DNA from: a virus
Strand: one strand, 5' to 3'
Length of the DNA stretch: 63,636 bases
IMG/VR virus record: IMGVR_UViG_3300050821_010780
Coordinates: 1 to 63,636 of that record
Shown: positions 42,118 through 50,166 of the stretch, piece after piece
How positions within the stretch are numbered: position 1 is the first letter of the stretch
Layout: each line of letters opens with the position of its first letter
Notes under the pieces: generated by a model
Told to the model about the DNA's origin: nothing
What the model saw: the letters and a program-made list of their open reading frames with translations, nothing else
The model's database searches: none
Position numbers and translations under genes: made by a program

Positions 42118-42795
42118 CTATTTAGTTCCCAATCGATCACTTCTCGTATCACTTTGTGTATCGAAAACATTCCTTCCTACATCGTGAGAAAGCGGAATTT
42201 GATTGGCTACTGAGCCATATTCTTCGTAGTTATATACCTCACCATCTAATAAACACTTGAATTGTCTTTCTCCAATTCTTTGTAATTGTGCTCCTGGATG
42301 CCTTCTGCACGTTCTTGTGCTCAACGGTTGATCGTGTATCTTTGCTTCTTGGAACTTCGGACTTTTCTCCAATGCCTTCTCTGCTTCCGCAACTCGATTG
42401 ACCTCGTCTAATTGAGGCTTTACATCGTTATACTTCTTCTTAAGTTGTTCAATTCGATCATCTTCTGCTTTTTTTGCTTCCGCAATCGCGTTCTTTGGTG
42501 CTGCTAATGTTATCAATATCTCATCAAGAACACTTGCTTGTTTCTTTAACATCTCATCATCGCTTTCATCAAAAGCTGTTGCAAGCGCTGCCATTTCATC
42601 CAAACTTTCGGGAGTAATTATACCCTCTTCTGTTTTGCTTATTTCTTCTGCGCCATCTTGTAGCGCTTCTGATGCCTTAACAAGAGCATTTGCAACGATA
42701 GTTAAGTGTTCATCATTGCTTGTACTAACAATCAAATCATTTTCTGTACTTTCAAGCCAAGCTGCAACCGTTAGAAGCTTTTCCGATAGTTTCAT
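42118..42795 (-). CDS. Late protein with C-terminal zinc ribbon (225 aa)
   Basis: The N-terminal 170 residues are helical (MKLSEKLLTVAAWLESTEND; EMLKKQASVLDEILITLAAP; ALEKSPKFQEAKIHDQPLST). The C-terminal part has CRRHPGAQLQRIGERQFKC then LLDGEVYNYEEYGS, a C-x2-H...C type ribbon with one visible Cys at each end, so ligation is uncertain. It has a ribosome-binding site AGAGGAATAG. No known family recognised; possible late-gene adaptor. Confidence 0.58.
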   Translation of the reverse strand: MKLSEKLLTVAAWLESTENDLIVSTSNDEHLTIVANALVKASEALQDGAEEISKTEEGIITPESLDEMAALATAFDESDDEMLKKQASVLDEILITLAAPKNAIAEAKKAEDDRIEQLKKKYNDVKPQLDEVNRVAEAEKALEKSPKFQEAKIHDQPLSTRTCRRHPGAQLQRIGERQFKCLLDGEVYNYEEYGSVANQIPLSHDVGRNVFDTQSDTRSDRLGTK

Positions 42796-42805
42796 CTCTA
42801 TTCCT

Positions 42806-44362
42806 CTATATTAGCACTTTTGAATGCATAAAGCTTGCACCATCATATGTTTCGCTCATACCCTTTCTATAACCCGGAATACAATTTCCATTCTTATCTT
42901 GCCACACTTTATGTAGGGGTAGATTGGTATGCCCACAAATATCATACTTGCTATTAGCATTTCTAATGATCATACTGCATTTACTCACACATTCATCTTT
43001 CTTATTGCTTAAACTACTGGTATAAATCGCCATAGCTGAATGATATGCTTTATCATCTTCATTTTGAGCAAGAATATTGAGCGCATCTTCTGCTTTTGCA
43101 TAGTTCTCTTCGAACATTGCCTCTTTAACAACATCAATAAGATCTGATGCTTTTAACTCGTGAAGTGGCGAAGCTATTGCTGCTGCTTTATTATCTGTTG
43201 CCCCTTTGTTCATAATTGTATTGAGGCCGCTTTTTGAAAAGTTTTCCACAATTCCATTAGCAATAACTATTGATGGCTCTATAACTTGTTTATCAGCAAT
43301 CTTGACCGGAACTTTGAAAGCAAGATTATTAGCATTTACCGATACTGCATATGAAATAGATGAATTATCAATATTGCATACTGATACTTGACAATGCCTA
43401 TATCCGTAATTAGCAAGCTTATTCAGAATAACTTTTCTTCCTGTATCAACAACTTCCTCCCCGAATGCAAATTTAGCTGCACCAAGAACAGAACCAAATT
43501 TTGAGGCAAATGTCTCAATTTCAGGATCCTTATAGTTTTGCACATTAAGCAATGATTTTTTATCTTCAAGCACCTGACTATAAATCTCTTCATTTTCGGA
43601 CTGACTTGCTTCAATTTGTTTGTGTGCATTTAATTTAGCAAGTGCAATATCTACATTTGTGCTATATTGTTTTAACGGGATATCACCAACATTAAGTGCT
43701 TTGCCGGTATTCTTAACTATGTAGCTTTCAAGATTTGCTTTTGATAAATTCTCTACTCCATCATTACCGTAGAAAATAGATGGAATTAATGCTTGATTAC
43801 TTACTATTTCAACCGGTATAAGGACCGATGTTATGCCTTTTGGCGTTTCAAATGATGCACGGCACACTATACAAGTACTATCTCCCTTTGCTACCTCAAT
43901 ATTTGGTGTATTGCAAATTGAGGAACAAATATTTTTTGCTCGTTCAGCTGCTACCACAGTATAAGCATTTGTTTTATTGCCAAATGCTGAATGCAAAGAA
44001 TTGACAAGCGCCTCATCGATATTATCACCAACTGGTGTAGTTTCAGACGCATCTCGTTTATATAGCGTTGGAGTAGCAAGTTTTATACCATCTCCAAGCT
44101 CCTCTTTAAAAATCTCTGCGAACTTTGTATTACGTGAGTATAGCTTGTTATACAGCTCTTTTAGCTCCGCACGTGATATAAATAACTTGCTATCTGACAT
44201 ACGAGCTACTACATTGTTCATCATTCCTATCGTGTAATCATCACCAAACATCTCTGCCGCTTTTGAAAGCTTGGCCGAAAAAATTGGCAATGATATCTTT
44301 TCGTTATCATCAACTATTTTTGATAGTGCGAGAATGGCGTCTTGTAGATGTTTGGTATCCAT
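42806..44362 (-). CDS. Late protein with an internal duplication (518 aa)
   Basis: Residues 149-220 and 316-387 are related. Both contain (I/V)PV(E/K)I-x3-Q-x-(L/I)-x-PSI, then G-(V/I)-VEN-(L/F)-SK and a Gly near the end (first copy ends IVKNTG, second IMNKG). Cys pairs (CIVCRASF; CQVSVCNI) precede each copy. The C-terminal 80 residues contain CGHTNLPLHKVWQDKNGNCI, another Cys/His cluster. A mostly helical N-terminus leads the molecule. Function not recognised. The duplicated beta-like domain could form a dimer-like unit in the virion. Confidence 0.65.
   Translation of the reverse strand: MDTKHLQDAILALSKIVDDNEKISLPIFSAKLSKAAEMFGDDYTIGMMNNVVARMSDSKLFISRAELKELYNKLYSRNTKFAEIFKEELGDGIKLATPTLYKRDASETTPVGDNIDEALVNSLHSAFGNKTNAYTVVAAERAKNICSSICNTPNIEVAKGDSTCIVCRASFETPKGITSVLIPVEIVSNQALIPSIFYGNDGVENLSKANLESYIVKNTGKALNVGDIPLKQYSTNVDIALAKLNAHKQIEASQSENEEIYSQVLEDKKSLLNVQNYKDPEIETFASKFGSVLGAAKFAFGEEVVDTGRKVILNKLANYGYRHCQVSVCNIDNSSISYAVSVNANNLAFKVPVKIADKQVIEPSIVIANGIVENFSKSGLNTIMNKGATDNKAAAIASPLHELKASDLIDVVKEAMFEENYAKAEDALNILAQNEDDKAYHSAMAIYTSSLSNKKDECVSKCSMIIRNANSKYDICGHTNLPLHKVWQDKNGNCIPGYRKGMSETYDGASFMHSKVLI
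43202..43417 (-). repeat. Protein-level internal repeat, copy 2 (residues 316-387)
   Basis: Second copy of the unit that has PSI-x-(I/F), G-(V/I)-VEN-x-SK and a Gly. Compare with 43703-43918. Confidence 0.75.
43703..43918 (-). repeat. Protein-level internal repeat, copy 1 (residues 149-220)
   Basis: First copy of the duplicated unit in the 42806-44362 protein. Confidence 0.75.
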
Positions 44363-44364
44363 TG

Positions 44365-44805
44365 TTATTTTCCAAGTTCAGGAAATGATTGTAAAAGCTT
44401 ATCTTTATCTGGTAATGAGTTTAGCAATGCTTTGACAAAAGTTTTGTCCGTTGCAAGTTTTTTAGGGAGAAACAATCCCATTGTTTCAGCGTCTGATTTA
44501 GCTGCTATTTTGGTTATCGGATGACCTTTGTAGAATACACTAACTTCACCTTGACGAACAATAACGCTCCAACTTGAAGCTATTTTTTCTTCTTTTGGTT
44601 CATCAAGTTCATATTTAGCAACTATATACTCACCGTCATCAGCAGATTGAATTTGCCATAGATTATCTGGATCATTCTGCATTTTAAAAACATCAAATCC
44701 AACTTTTACAAGCTTATGTTTAACGTCAGATAGCTTATAGACTTTCTTATCAAGATGATCGAATGACTTGCTAAGATCCTGATAGTTTATGGAAAACTTA
44801 TGCAT
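44365..44805 (-). CDS. Unknown late protein (146 aa)
   Basis: A compact alpha/beta protein: INYQDLSKSFDHLDKKVYKL, LVKVGFDVFKMQNDPDNLWQ, IQSADDGEYIVAKYELDEPK and SSWSVIVRQGEVSVFYKGHP, then a helical C-terminus (FVKALLNSLPDKDKLLQSFP). It has an AGGAG ribosome-binding site and a promoter motif (44839-44851) upstream. No motif known. It is the first virion-side gene after a GIY-YIG insertion. Confidence 0.6.
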   Translation of the reverse strand: MHKFSINYQDLSKSFDHLDKKVYKLSDVKHKLVKVGFDVFKMQNDPDNLWQIQSADDGEYIVAKYELDEPKEEKIASSWSVIVRQGEVSVFYKGHPITKIAAKSDAETMGLFLPKKLATDKTFVKALLNSLPDKDKLLQSFPELGK

Positions 44806-44838
44806 TATGGCTCCTGAAAATAGACACTATTCAGATTG

Positions 44839-44851
44839 ATGCGATAATATT
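44839..44851 (-). promoter_or_regulatory. Putative late promoter ATATT-N3-GCAT
   Basis: Plus-strand ATGC-GAT-AATATT, 33 nt before the ATG at 44805 and downstream of the GIY-YIG stop at 44858. Confidence 0.45.
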
Positions 44852-44857
44852 GCCAGA

Positions 44858-45619
44858 TTAGTGCTTATAACCTCTGTGCGGGCGTTTTGGGAGATTATTT
44901 CTCTTCGCGACGCGAGCGATGCAGCTTGATGAAGTATTGAATATTGTTTCTATCTCTTTATACGGCATTCCTTCAAGATATGCTTTTATAATGGCTTCTT
45001 CTCGTTCTTTGGACATTAAACGAGACGATATAAGTTTTTGTTTATGCTCTTCTGAATTTTTGCGACCTTTACTTGCTTCGCCAATTAGTTTACGAGTTTC
45101 TTCGGTATGATGCTTTCCTTGCATTGGATGACCATCACGTTGATGACGCATCTTCATAAATTCTGATGTTTGAGCTTTTTGCTCATCAGTTTTTGGACCT
45201 CGTTTTTTACCTTTCCAAGATTTTCCACCTTTTGCTCTACCGGCAAGTGCTTCTTCTGACCACTCTTTTTCTCGGATAGATTGGGCAATCTTTTGTTTAG
45301 TTTCTTCGGAATGTTTTCCGGCACTACCACCTTCCTTGATATTGTAGCCAATATCGTGATTTTTACTATCGAATTGTTCAATATATTGCTTTTCTAATTC
45401 ATCTGCTACTTCTTGATTATTGGTGGTGGCAAGAATTTCATACACGAAATTTTCAGATCCATATTTCTTGATAGCATTAAATATGTAGATAGAATTTTGA
45501 TATCCACTACCTTTATGACCTATTCTATCTTCTATTGGCATCCAAGTTTGTCCAATATAGATTTTATCATTGATTTTGTTTATTAATTTATAGATCTTGC
45601 ATATATTTTCTTTTGTCAT
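44858..45619 (-). CDS. GIY-YIG homing endonuclease with NUMOD3 and HTH modules (253 aa)
   Basis: The N-terminal GIY-YIG domain reads KIYKLINKINDKIYIGQTWM, EDRIGHKG, KKYGSENFVYEILATT and ELEKQYIEQF. NUMOD3-type repeats follow (GGSAGKHSEETKQKIAQSIR; GHPMQGKHHTEETRKLIGEA; GRKNSEEHKQKLISS), then a C-terminal helix-turn-helix (MPYKEIETIFNTSSSCIARV). It is the second GIY-YIG gene in the window. Its position right after the sigma-like gene and its AGGAAAG ribosome-binding site suggest insertion at the head of the late region. Confidence 0.9.
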   Translation of the reverse strand: MTKENICKIYKLINKINDKIYIGQTWMPIEDRIGHKGSGYQNSIYIFNAIKKYGSENFVYEILATTNNQEVADELEKQYIEQFDSKNHDIGYNIKEGGSAGKHSEETKQKIAQSIREKEWSEEALAGRAKGGKSWKGKKRGPKTDEQKAQTSEFMKMRHQRDGHPMQGKHHTEETRKLIGEASKGRKNSEEHKQKLISSRLMSKEREEAIIKAYLEGMPYKEIETIFNTSSSCIARVAKRNNLPKRPHRGYKH

Positions 45620-45634
45620 AAGGCAACTTTCCTA

Positions 45635-46084
45635 TTATAACCAACTCTCGTTTCGTAGATCTGAAATTTGCTGTAATATCTCGTTGATACGTTTATCATC
45701 TTTAACTGCTCTCTTTATTTTCAATTTGATACCTCCGTATATTGTTTTGTGGTTATTATCGATAATTTGCGAACCTATGAGTGCCTTGCTGACACTCGAC
45801 TGATTAATACCTAATTGTTTTGCTGTTTCTTGCTGCGTATATCCACTAGCCAGCAACTCTACCACCTCTCTCTGTCTATCAGTTAAATTCTCACCTATAA
45901 CCCTCCAAAATTCCTTTCTTAATTGTTCTTCAAGATCGGCGATTTGTTCATTATATGCGTGAGGATTTAGTCTTTTGTATATACTATCATCATTACAAAA
46001 TCCTTCTAACATTTCAATAGGGAACGAAATCTCACAAAAAAGATGTTGTATAAGATCACTTCTGCATCGTTTTCTTTCAACCAT
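45635..46084 (-). CDS. Sigma region 4-like HTH protein, candidate late regulator (149 aa)
   Basis: MVERKRCRSDLIQHLFCEIS starts at 46084 after a strong GGAGG ribosome-binding site; a longer in-frame start lies in the terminator stem and is rejected. Residues 80-115 read LTDRQREVVELLASGYTQQE then TAKQLGINQSSVSKALIGSQ, the classic sigma-70 region 4/LuxR-type helix-turn-helix. The rest is helical. There is no region 2. The gene lies between the terminated replication operon and the late genes, the place expected for a middle or late transcription activator. It could pair with host RNA polymerase at the ATGC-type promoter, which is inference. Confidence 0.78.
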   Translation of the reverse strand: MVERKRCRSDLIQHLFCEISFPIEMLEGFCNDDSIYKRLNPHAYNEQIADLEEQLRKEFWRVIGENLTDRQREVVELLASGYTQQETAKQLGINQSSVSKALIGSQIIDNNHKTIYGGIKLKIKRAVKDDKRINEILQQISDLRNESWL

Positions 46085-46108
46085 TTTCCCTCCAAATACA
46101 AAACACAA

Positions 46109-46145
46109 AAGCCTTGATATACTATATGGTAATATATCAAGGCTT
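46109..46145 (-). terminator. Strong hairpin terminator of the replication operon
   Basis: A 13-bp perfect stem (AAGCCTTGATATA with TATATCAAGGCTT) and an 11-nt loop; on the minus strand it is followed by TTGTGTTTTG. It lies 26 nt beyond the primase-like stop codon. Confidence 0.8.
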
Positions 46146-46170
46146 ATTATGTTATTACGATTTTATGCCT

Positions 46171-46917
46171 CTAAATTAATAACTTTACACTATCAGTTCC
46201 ATTCTCTGATAAAAATTCATCTAAATCTTTGTATAGTGTTGGTAGTTTTCCAATCTTAATATTGGCTTTATCACTAAACATTCTTATAATCTTTTCAGAC
46301 CCTAATCTTCCAGCATCATCATTGTCAAGTAATAACATTATATTGTTAGTATATCTCATAAGTAATGAGAATTGATCAAATGACATATTTGATCCTCCAA
46401 GAGCAACAATATTTATTAATCCTTTATCATGCGCACTTATACAATCAAATTGACCTTCGACAACATAAGCAATATCATTAGCTATAATACTTTTTTTTGC
46501 TTCAAATAATCCAAATAAATGACTACCTTTTGAAAAAGATGTATTTTTGTATTTAGATATTTTTCTTTCTCTTCTTTCCTGATCGGAAAGTATTGATCTA
46601 CCAACGATAGCAATAATATTACCATATACATCTTTATATGGCATTATCAGATTATGATTTTCGAGCGGTGAATATCTATTCTTCTGTTGCATCAATCCAC
46701 CATCAAATTTATCGAAAATAAGGTTTAGTTCTGCAAGATTATCTTCACCAATATATTCAATCATATGCTGAAGATTTTGATTTGTGGGAAAATATCCAAA
46801 TGAAAAATGCTCTTGTCCTAATCTTGATAAACGACTATCTATATAATCTCTTGCACCTGTCGCATCATAGAAATTTAGTAATCTATCTCGACAATAATTA
46901 ACTACTTGTTCCAGCAT
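46171..46917 (-). CDS. DnaG-type primase core with TOPRIM domain (248 aa)
   Basis: The TOPRIM motifs are intact. YVVEGQFDCISAH carries the catalytic Glu, and NIMLLLDNDDAGRLGSEKII gives the DxD(D). The DnaG-specific middle MPYKDVYGNIIAIVGRSI and FGLFEAKKSIIANDIAYVVE are recognisable. It is only about 250 residues, lacking the CHC2-type zinc N-terminus and a helicase-interaction domain. The neighbouring 47467 gene encodes two zinc ribbons, so the zinc function may have been moved to a separate polypeptide. It probably makes primers for lagging-strand synthesis. Confidence 0.85.
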   Translation of the reverse strand: MLEQVVNYCRDRLLNFYDATGARDYIDSRLSRLGQEHFSFGYFPTNQNLQHMIEYIGEDNLAELNLIFDKFDGGLMQQKNRYSPLENHNLIMPYKDVYGNIIAIVGRSILSDQERRERKISKYKNTSFSKGSHLFGLFEAKKSIIANDIAYVVEGQFDCISAHDKGLINIVALGGSNMSFDQFSLLMRYTNNIMLLLDNDDAGRLGSEKIIRMFSDKANIKIGKLPTLYKDLDEFLSENGTDSVKLLI

Positions 46918-47470
46918 TAATAAATTGCTCTAATTCTTTCATTGGGCGAAGTTTTTTGAACGGAACTGCCCACTTCTTATTATCATAATTCCAACGATCT
47001 TTAATATCTTCGCTATAACACCATCCAGCCAATATTACTTTATCGACATTTCTTCTATCTTTACCAAGTGTGAATGCACATATATAGATCATATTGCGAT
47101 GTAATTCTCTATCGGGGATCACTAAATTTAAGTAGTTGATTTTGTTCTCGTTCTCAATGAATGAAGACTTAATATCTATAAGACGAGTTTTACCTTTATA
47201 TGTTATACTATCATCAAATCCATTATCACCAATATTCTTTGGTCGAAGATTTTCGAATTTATAGTCAAGTAATGCCTTCAACTTATCATATGATCCATAT
47301 CTATGAATATACCAAGCTAATTCACCAAAAATACCTGTTTTTTGATAATCATTTCGTGAAAATTTTTCAAGATCTTTTTTATCAAGATTGGACAGCCCCC
47401 CGATCGTTTGTTTATCAGCATAAATATCAACAAATTTTTTATGCTCTTCTGTAATTGAAACTATATTCAT
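46898..47470 (-). CDS. PD-(D/E)XK nuclease-like protein (190 aa)
   Basis: Residues 75-110 contain FENLRPKNIGDNGFDDSITY then KGKTRLIDIKSSF, giving the D...DxK pattern of PD-(D/E)XK nucleases, with a Glu (FGELAWYIHRYG) nearby. MIYICAFTLG and VILAGWCYSEDI fit the core beta-strands and the LxGW-like stretch of several phage nucleases. It overlaps the primase-core gene by 20 nt and the zinc-ribbon gene by ATGA. It may act in DNA processing or host DNA degradation. The fold call rests on a short motif. Confidence 0.6.
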   Translation of the reverse strand: MNIVSITEEHKKFVDIYADKQTIGGLSNLDKKDLEKFSRNDYQKTGIFGELAWYIHRYGSYDKLKALLDYKFENLRPKNIGDNGFDDSITYKGKTRLIDIKSSFIENENKINYLNLVIPDRELHRNMIYICAFTLGKDRRNVDKVILAGWCYSEDIKDRWNYDNKKWAVPFKKLRPMKELEQFINAGTSS

Positions 47471-47802
47471 AAATCTTTATTTCCTTCTTTAATTGCTTTT
47501 CTCACTAAAATTTCGAATGGTTTTGATATGTTAGAAGGCGTATTACATCCTGAACATACCAGTGTATCATCAATTAATTTTGGTAATGCTTCTATTTTAC
47601 ATTTATTACATTTAATTGCAAATGCTCCTTTCAAAGGACGACGCACTTGTCCAAGAGTTTTTAACTGCACTTTGGTAAAATGAGATATACCCTGAATTAT
47701 TTGATCGCAATTAGAACAATATACATCGCCTGTTTTTGGATCTATGAGAGGCTCTTGATATTTTCCGCATCCTTTGTTATTACAATTAATACTAATTGGC
47801 AT
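47467..47802 (-). CDS. Two-zinc-ribbon protein (111 aa)
   Basis: Two zinc ribbons are visible. The first is CNNKGCGKYQ...VYCSNCDQ (about residues 7-36). The second is CNKCKIEALPKLIDDTLVCSG ending in CNT (about 65-88). A short basic C-terminus follows. It overlaps the DnaJ stop by 11 nt and the nuclease start by ATGA. It may supply the zinc-binding template-recognition part missing from the adjacent primase core, or act as a small RNA-polymerase- or DNA-binding protein. Confidence 0.7.
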   Translation of the reverse strand: MPISINCNNKGCGKYQEPLIDPKTGDVYCSNCDQIIQGISHFTKVQLKTLGQVRRPLKGAFAIKCNKCKIEALPKLIDDTLVCSGCNTPSNISKPFEILVRKAIKEGNKDL

Positions 47803-48772
47803 TAGATATCTCCAAGTGTTCTATTAATGATTGTGTATCTTTTGGATAAAGAACATTAAGCTTAATAATTTGTGCTCCATCTGTATTCTTTACACCAAGT
47901 CCTTTTATCTTGATCTCATCGTTATTTTTCGAAAGAACCGGTATTATTATTTCTTTATTTCCATCTATTGTTTTAACTGTTTTATTGCATCCTTTCAATG
48001 CTTCAATAAGAGCTATATTGATTGAGCATATAACATTATTATCTTCAAGATAAAGAAAATCGTCTTTTTCTACTCTTATGCGTACATTAACATTTGTATA
48101 TGTTTCACCAAACATAGATGTTCCATTATAGTGGCCCGCACCTCTAATTTGTAATATTGAATTATCAACAATACCTGGCGGTATATTTATAGTAGTATTT
48201 ACTTTTGATTTAATTGCACCTTTTGCTGAACACTTCGGACACTTTTCATTTTGGATATTACGACCAAAACATTTCATACAAGTTTGAGAAAACATCATAT
48301 TATTTGAATTGGTAATAATCTTTCCAAAACCATTGCAACTTGTGCAACCATTTGATTTGAATTCCAGTCCTTGACCATTACAGGCATCGCATTTGACAAA
48401 CCGATCGAATTCAATTTCTTTCAATACACCAATGATCGCCTCCTTAAATGAGATATTTACATCAATATTTATTGCTGAATGATTTGGCGATGCTTGTTTT
48501 CGTGATCTTGCATTAGTAAAACCACCTAATATATCTTCAATATTTATATTGAAGCCACCATTAAAACCTTGAAATGGTGAATAAGTATGAGGATTAGATC
48601 GATATTCTTGAACAGCTTGGTATGCTTCATTGATCTTTGAAAAACGAGTTTCGTCTTCTTTATATCGATCGGGATGATATTTTAATGCTAATGCTTTATA
48701 TGCTTTCTTAAGATCATCGTCTGAAATATCTTCTGATACTTCTAATAACTTATATGCTGCACGAATATCCAT
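47792..48772 (-). CDS. dnaJ: DnaJ co-chaperone (326 aa)
   Basis: A J-domain with HPD (residues 33-35) in AYKALALKYHPDRYKEDETR is followed by a short Gly/Phe region (FQGFNGGFNINIEDILGGF). The zinc-finger region has four CxxCxGxG-type motifs (CDACNGQG, CTSCNGFG, CMKCFGRN, CPKCSAKG). The C-terminal substrate-binding domain reads NTTINIPPGIVDNSILQIRG and VNVRIRVEKDDFLYLEDNN. The architecture is full type I. It may recruit host DnaK to assemble or disassemble phage complexes. It starts 1 nt after the RuvC-like stop. Confidence 0.92.
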   Translation of the reverse strand: MDIRAAYKLLEVSEDISDDDLKKAYKALALKYHPDRYKEDETRFSKINEAYQAVQEYRSNPHTYSPFQGFNGGFNINIEDILGGFTNARSRKQASPNHSAINIDVNISFKEAIIGVLKEIEFDRFVKCDACNGQGLEFKSNGCTSCNGFGKIITNSNNMMFSQTCMKCFGRNIQNEKCPKCSAKGAIKSKVNTTINIPPGIVDNSILQIRGAGHYNGTSMFGETYTNVNVRIRVEKDDFLYLEDNNVICSINIALIEALKGCNKTVKTIDGNKEIIIPVLSKNNDEIKIKGLGVKNTDGAQIIKLNVLYPKDTQSLIEHLEISNAN

Positions 48773-48773
48773 T

Positions 48774-49322
48774 TTATTTCTTTGTCTTTCTTACAATTTT
48801 TCCAGTCAATATATATGCGTAATATAATGCTACTGCAATCGCATCAGCTTTATCAAAATTTTCATTCTTTATTTTACCATTCTTATTAAATTGATAATTG
48901 AATTTAATACCTAATCGTTCTGCAACAAGATCAGGAATATCTTCTTTCTTTGGTAATACTTTATTTATTTTTAATCCGTGGCGTATAGTCATAACATTAA
49001 TCATTTCTGGGCATTTACCAAGATAGTCATATGCTAATAATCCAATCATTCTATTAAAAGCAGTAAGTGTTATTATGGTTTTTGCGGTCGATCCTCCACT
49101 AATAAATTGAATTATTTCTTCTATACAAATATGAACTGGTTTACTTTCTTCAATAATAGTTTTTATTTTTGTGCGCGTATCTGCAAGCCTTTCTATAATT
49201 GAACCTTTTTTAATTGGTTTAATATAGTCTGATTTAAGCAATGATATATAGCCATCGTAATCAATATTTAATAATGCATAACCAATTGTGGTGCTTGACG
49301 CGTCAAATCCAAGTATCCTCAT
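48774..49322 (-). CDS. RuvC-like Holliday junction resolvase (182 aa)
   Basis: The N-terminal RNase H-fold strand reads MRILGFDASSTTIGYALLN (first acidic residue Asp7). CIEEIIQF gives the Glu, and KADAIAVALYYAYI near the C-terminus gives the remaining Asp(s). The spacing matches RuvC. The start is placed at the ATG at 49322, since the TTG two codons earlier is not needed. It should resolve recombination intermediates made by the RecA-like protein, or trim branched DNA before packaging. Confidence 0.85.
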   Translation of the reverse strand: MRILGFDASSTTIGYALLNIDYDGYISLLKSDYIKPIKKGSIIERLADTRTKIKTIIEESKPVHICIEEIIQFISGGSTAKTIITLTAFNRMIGLLAYDYLGKCPEMINVMTIRHGLKINKVLPKKEDIPDLVAERLGIKFNYQFNKNGKIKNENFDKADAIAVALYYAYILTGKIVRKTKK

Positions 49323-49342
49323 ATTCAATTATATATCAGCGT

Positions 49343-49374
49343 ATAAAAGAAAAGGCGAGATTTTTGATCCCGCC
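49343..49374 (-). terminator. Terminator after the ssDNA-binding protein gene
   Basis: An 8-bp stem with one wobble (GGCGGGAT with ATCTCGCC on the minus strand), a 5-nt loop, then TTTTCTTTT. It sits 29 nt beyond the stop at 49403. Confidence 0.75.
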
Positions 49375-49402
49375 TCTCTCTTCAATCTACTTTATTGTTT
49401 TA

Positions 49403-50089
49403 TCAGAAGGGGACTGCTTGCTTGCTGTCATAATCCTTGAAGAATTGATCATCAGAATTATCATCTGAACTTCCATTCAATAACGAATGATCAACGCCTG
49501 TATCCTTTTTTATTTCTGCCAAGATACTATCCATTCTTTCTTGAACACTATCTGGTGTTGGTGCTTCTGTTTTCTTCTCCAAGTAAGATAAATCCATTTT
49601 TTCTTCAATTGTCTTAATTTGAGCTGCACTTAATGGCTTCTTTGGCTTTGCAATTACACGATAATAATTCGCGGGGCTTCCGTTTGGATCACATATAATA
49701 TCAAAATCATATTCTGTTGTTGGACCCCATTCATCATCATTGGCATATACTCCAATTCCATCGTGAACGCCTGGACCAATATCAATTATCTTATACATAC
49801 CTGTTTTGGTCTCAATAGCTCCAACTAACCAACGCTTCTTTGCTTTATCACCACGCTCGCATAATGGACAAGATGACGTTTTGGTGCGCGAACAATTAAT
49901 TCGATATCCATATTTTTTTCCACCATCAACCATCCATCTGTGTTGTTGATATTGATATGGATCGGTGACTATTCTAACTCCATTTGAACCTGGATTTAAT
50001 CTTAACCATAAGTCCTTACCGCCTTTACCATCCATATTACCTAATGCTTTATCACCCCAAGATACTTTACCATTTTTAGTTTCACTCAT
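49403..50089 (-). CDS. gp32-like single-stranded DNA-binding protein (228 aa)
   Basis: The core (residues 25-145) has a gp32-like OB fold with a zinc-binding insert (YRINCSRTKTSSCPLCERGD). The C-terminus is the typical acidic SSB tail (DDNSDDQFFKDYDSKQAVPF), ending in a terminal Phe. Basic and aromatic segments include DPYQYQQHRWMVDGGKKYGY. It binds and protects ssDNA and recruits partner proteins through the tail. It has its own promoter motif (50154-50166), a hairpin overlapping it, and a terminator, so it is regulated separately. Confidence 0.88.
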   Translation of the reverse strand: MSETKNGKVSWGDKALGNMDGKGGKDLWLRLNPGSNGVRIVTDPYQYQQHRWMVDGGKKYGYRINCSRTKTSSCPLCERGDKAKKRWLVGAIETKTGMYKIIDIGPGVHDGIGVYANDDEWGPTTEYDFDIICDPNGSPANYYRVIAKPKKPLSAAQIKTIEEKMDLSYLEKKTEAPTPDSVQERMDSILAEIKKDTGVDHSLLNGSSDDNSDDQFFKDYDSKQAVPF

Positions 50090-50153
50090 TGTTTTATCCT
50101 TCTATTTTGTTTGTTATTACCTAATAAAACGCATCACGCGTTATCCTATCAAT

Positions 50154-50166
50154 ATGCGAGATTATG
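50154..50166 (-). promoter_or_regulatory. Putative promoter of the ssDNA-binding protein gene
   Basis: Plus-strand ATGC-GAG-ATTATG, overlapping the 3' arm of the inverted repeat 50161-50206. About 65 nt before the ATG at 50089; an AAGGAT ribosome-binding site follows. Confidence 0.45.
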
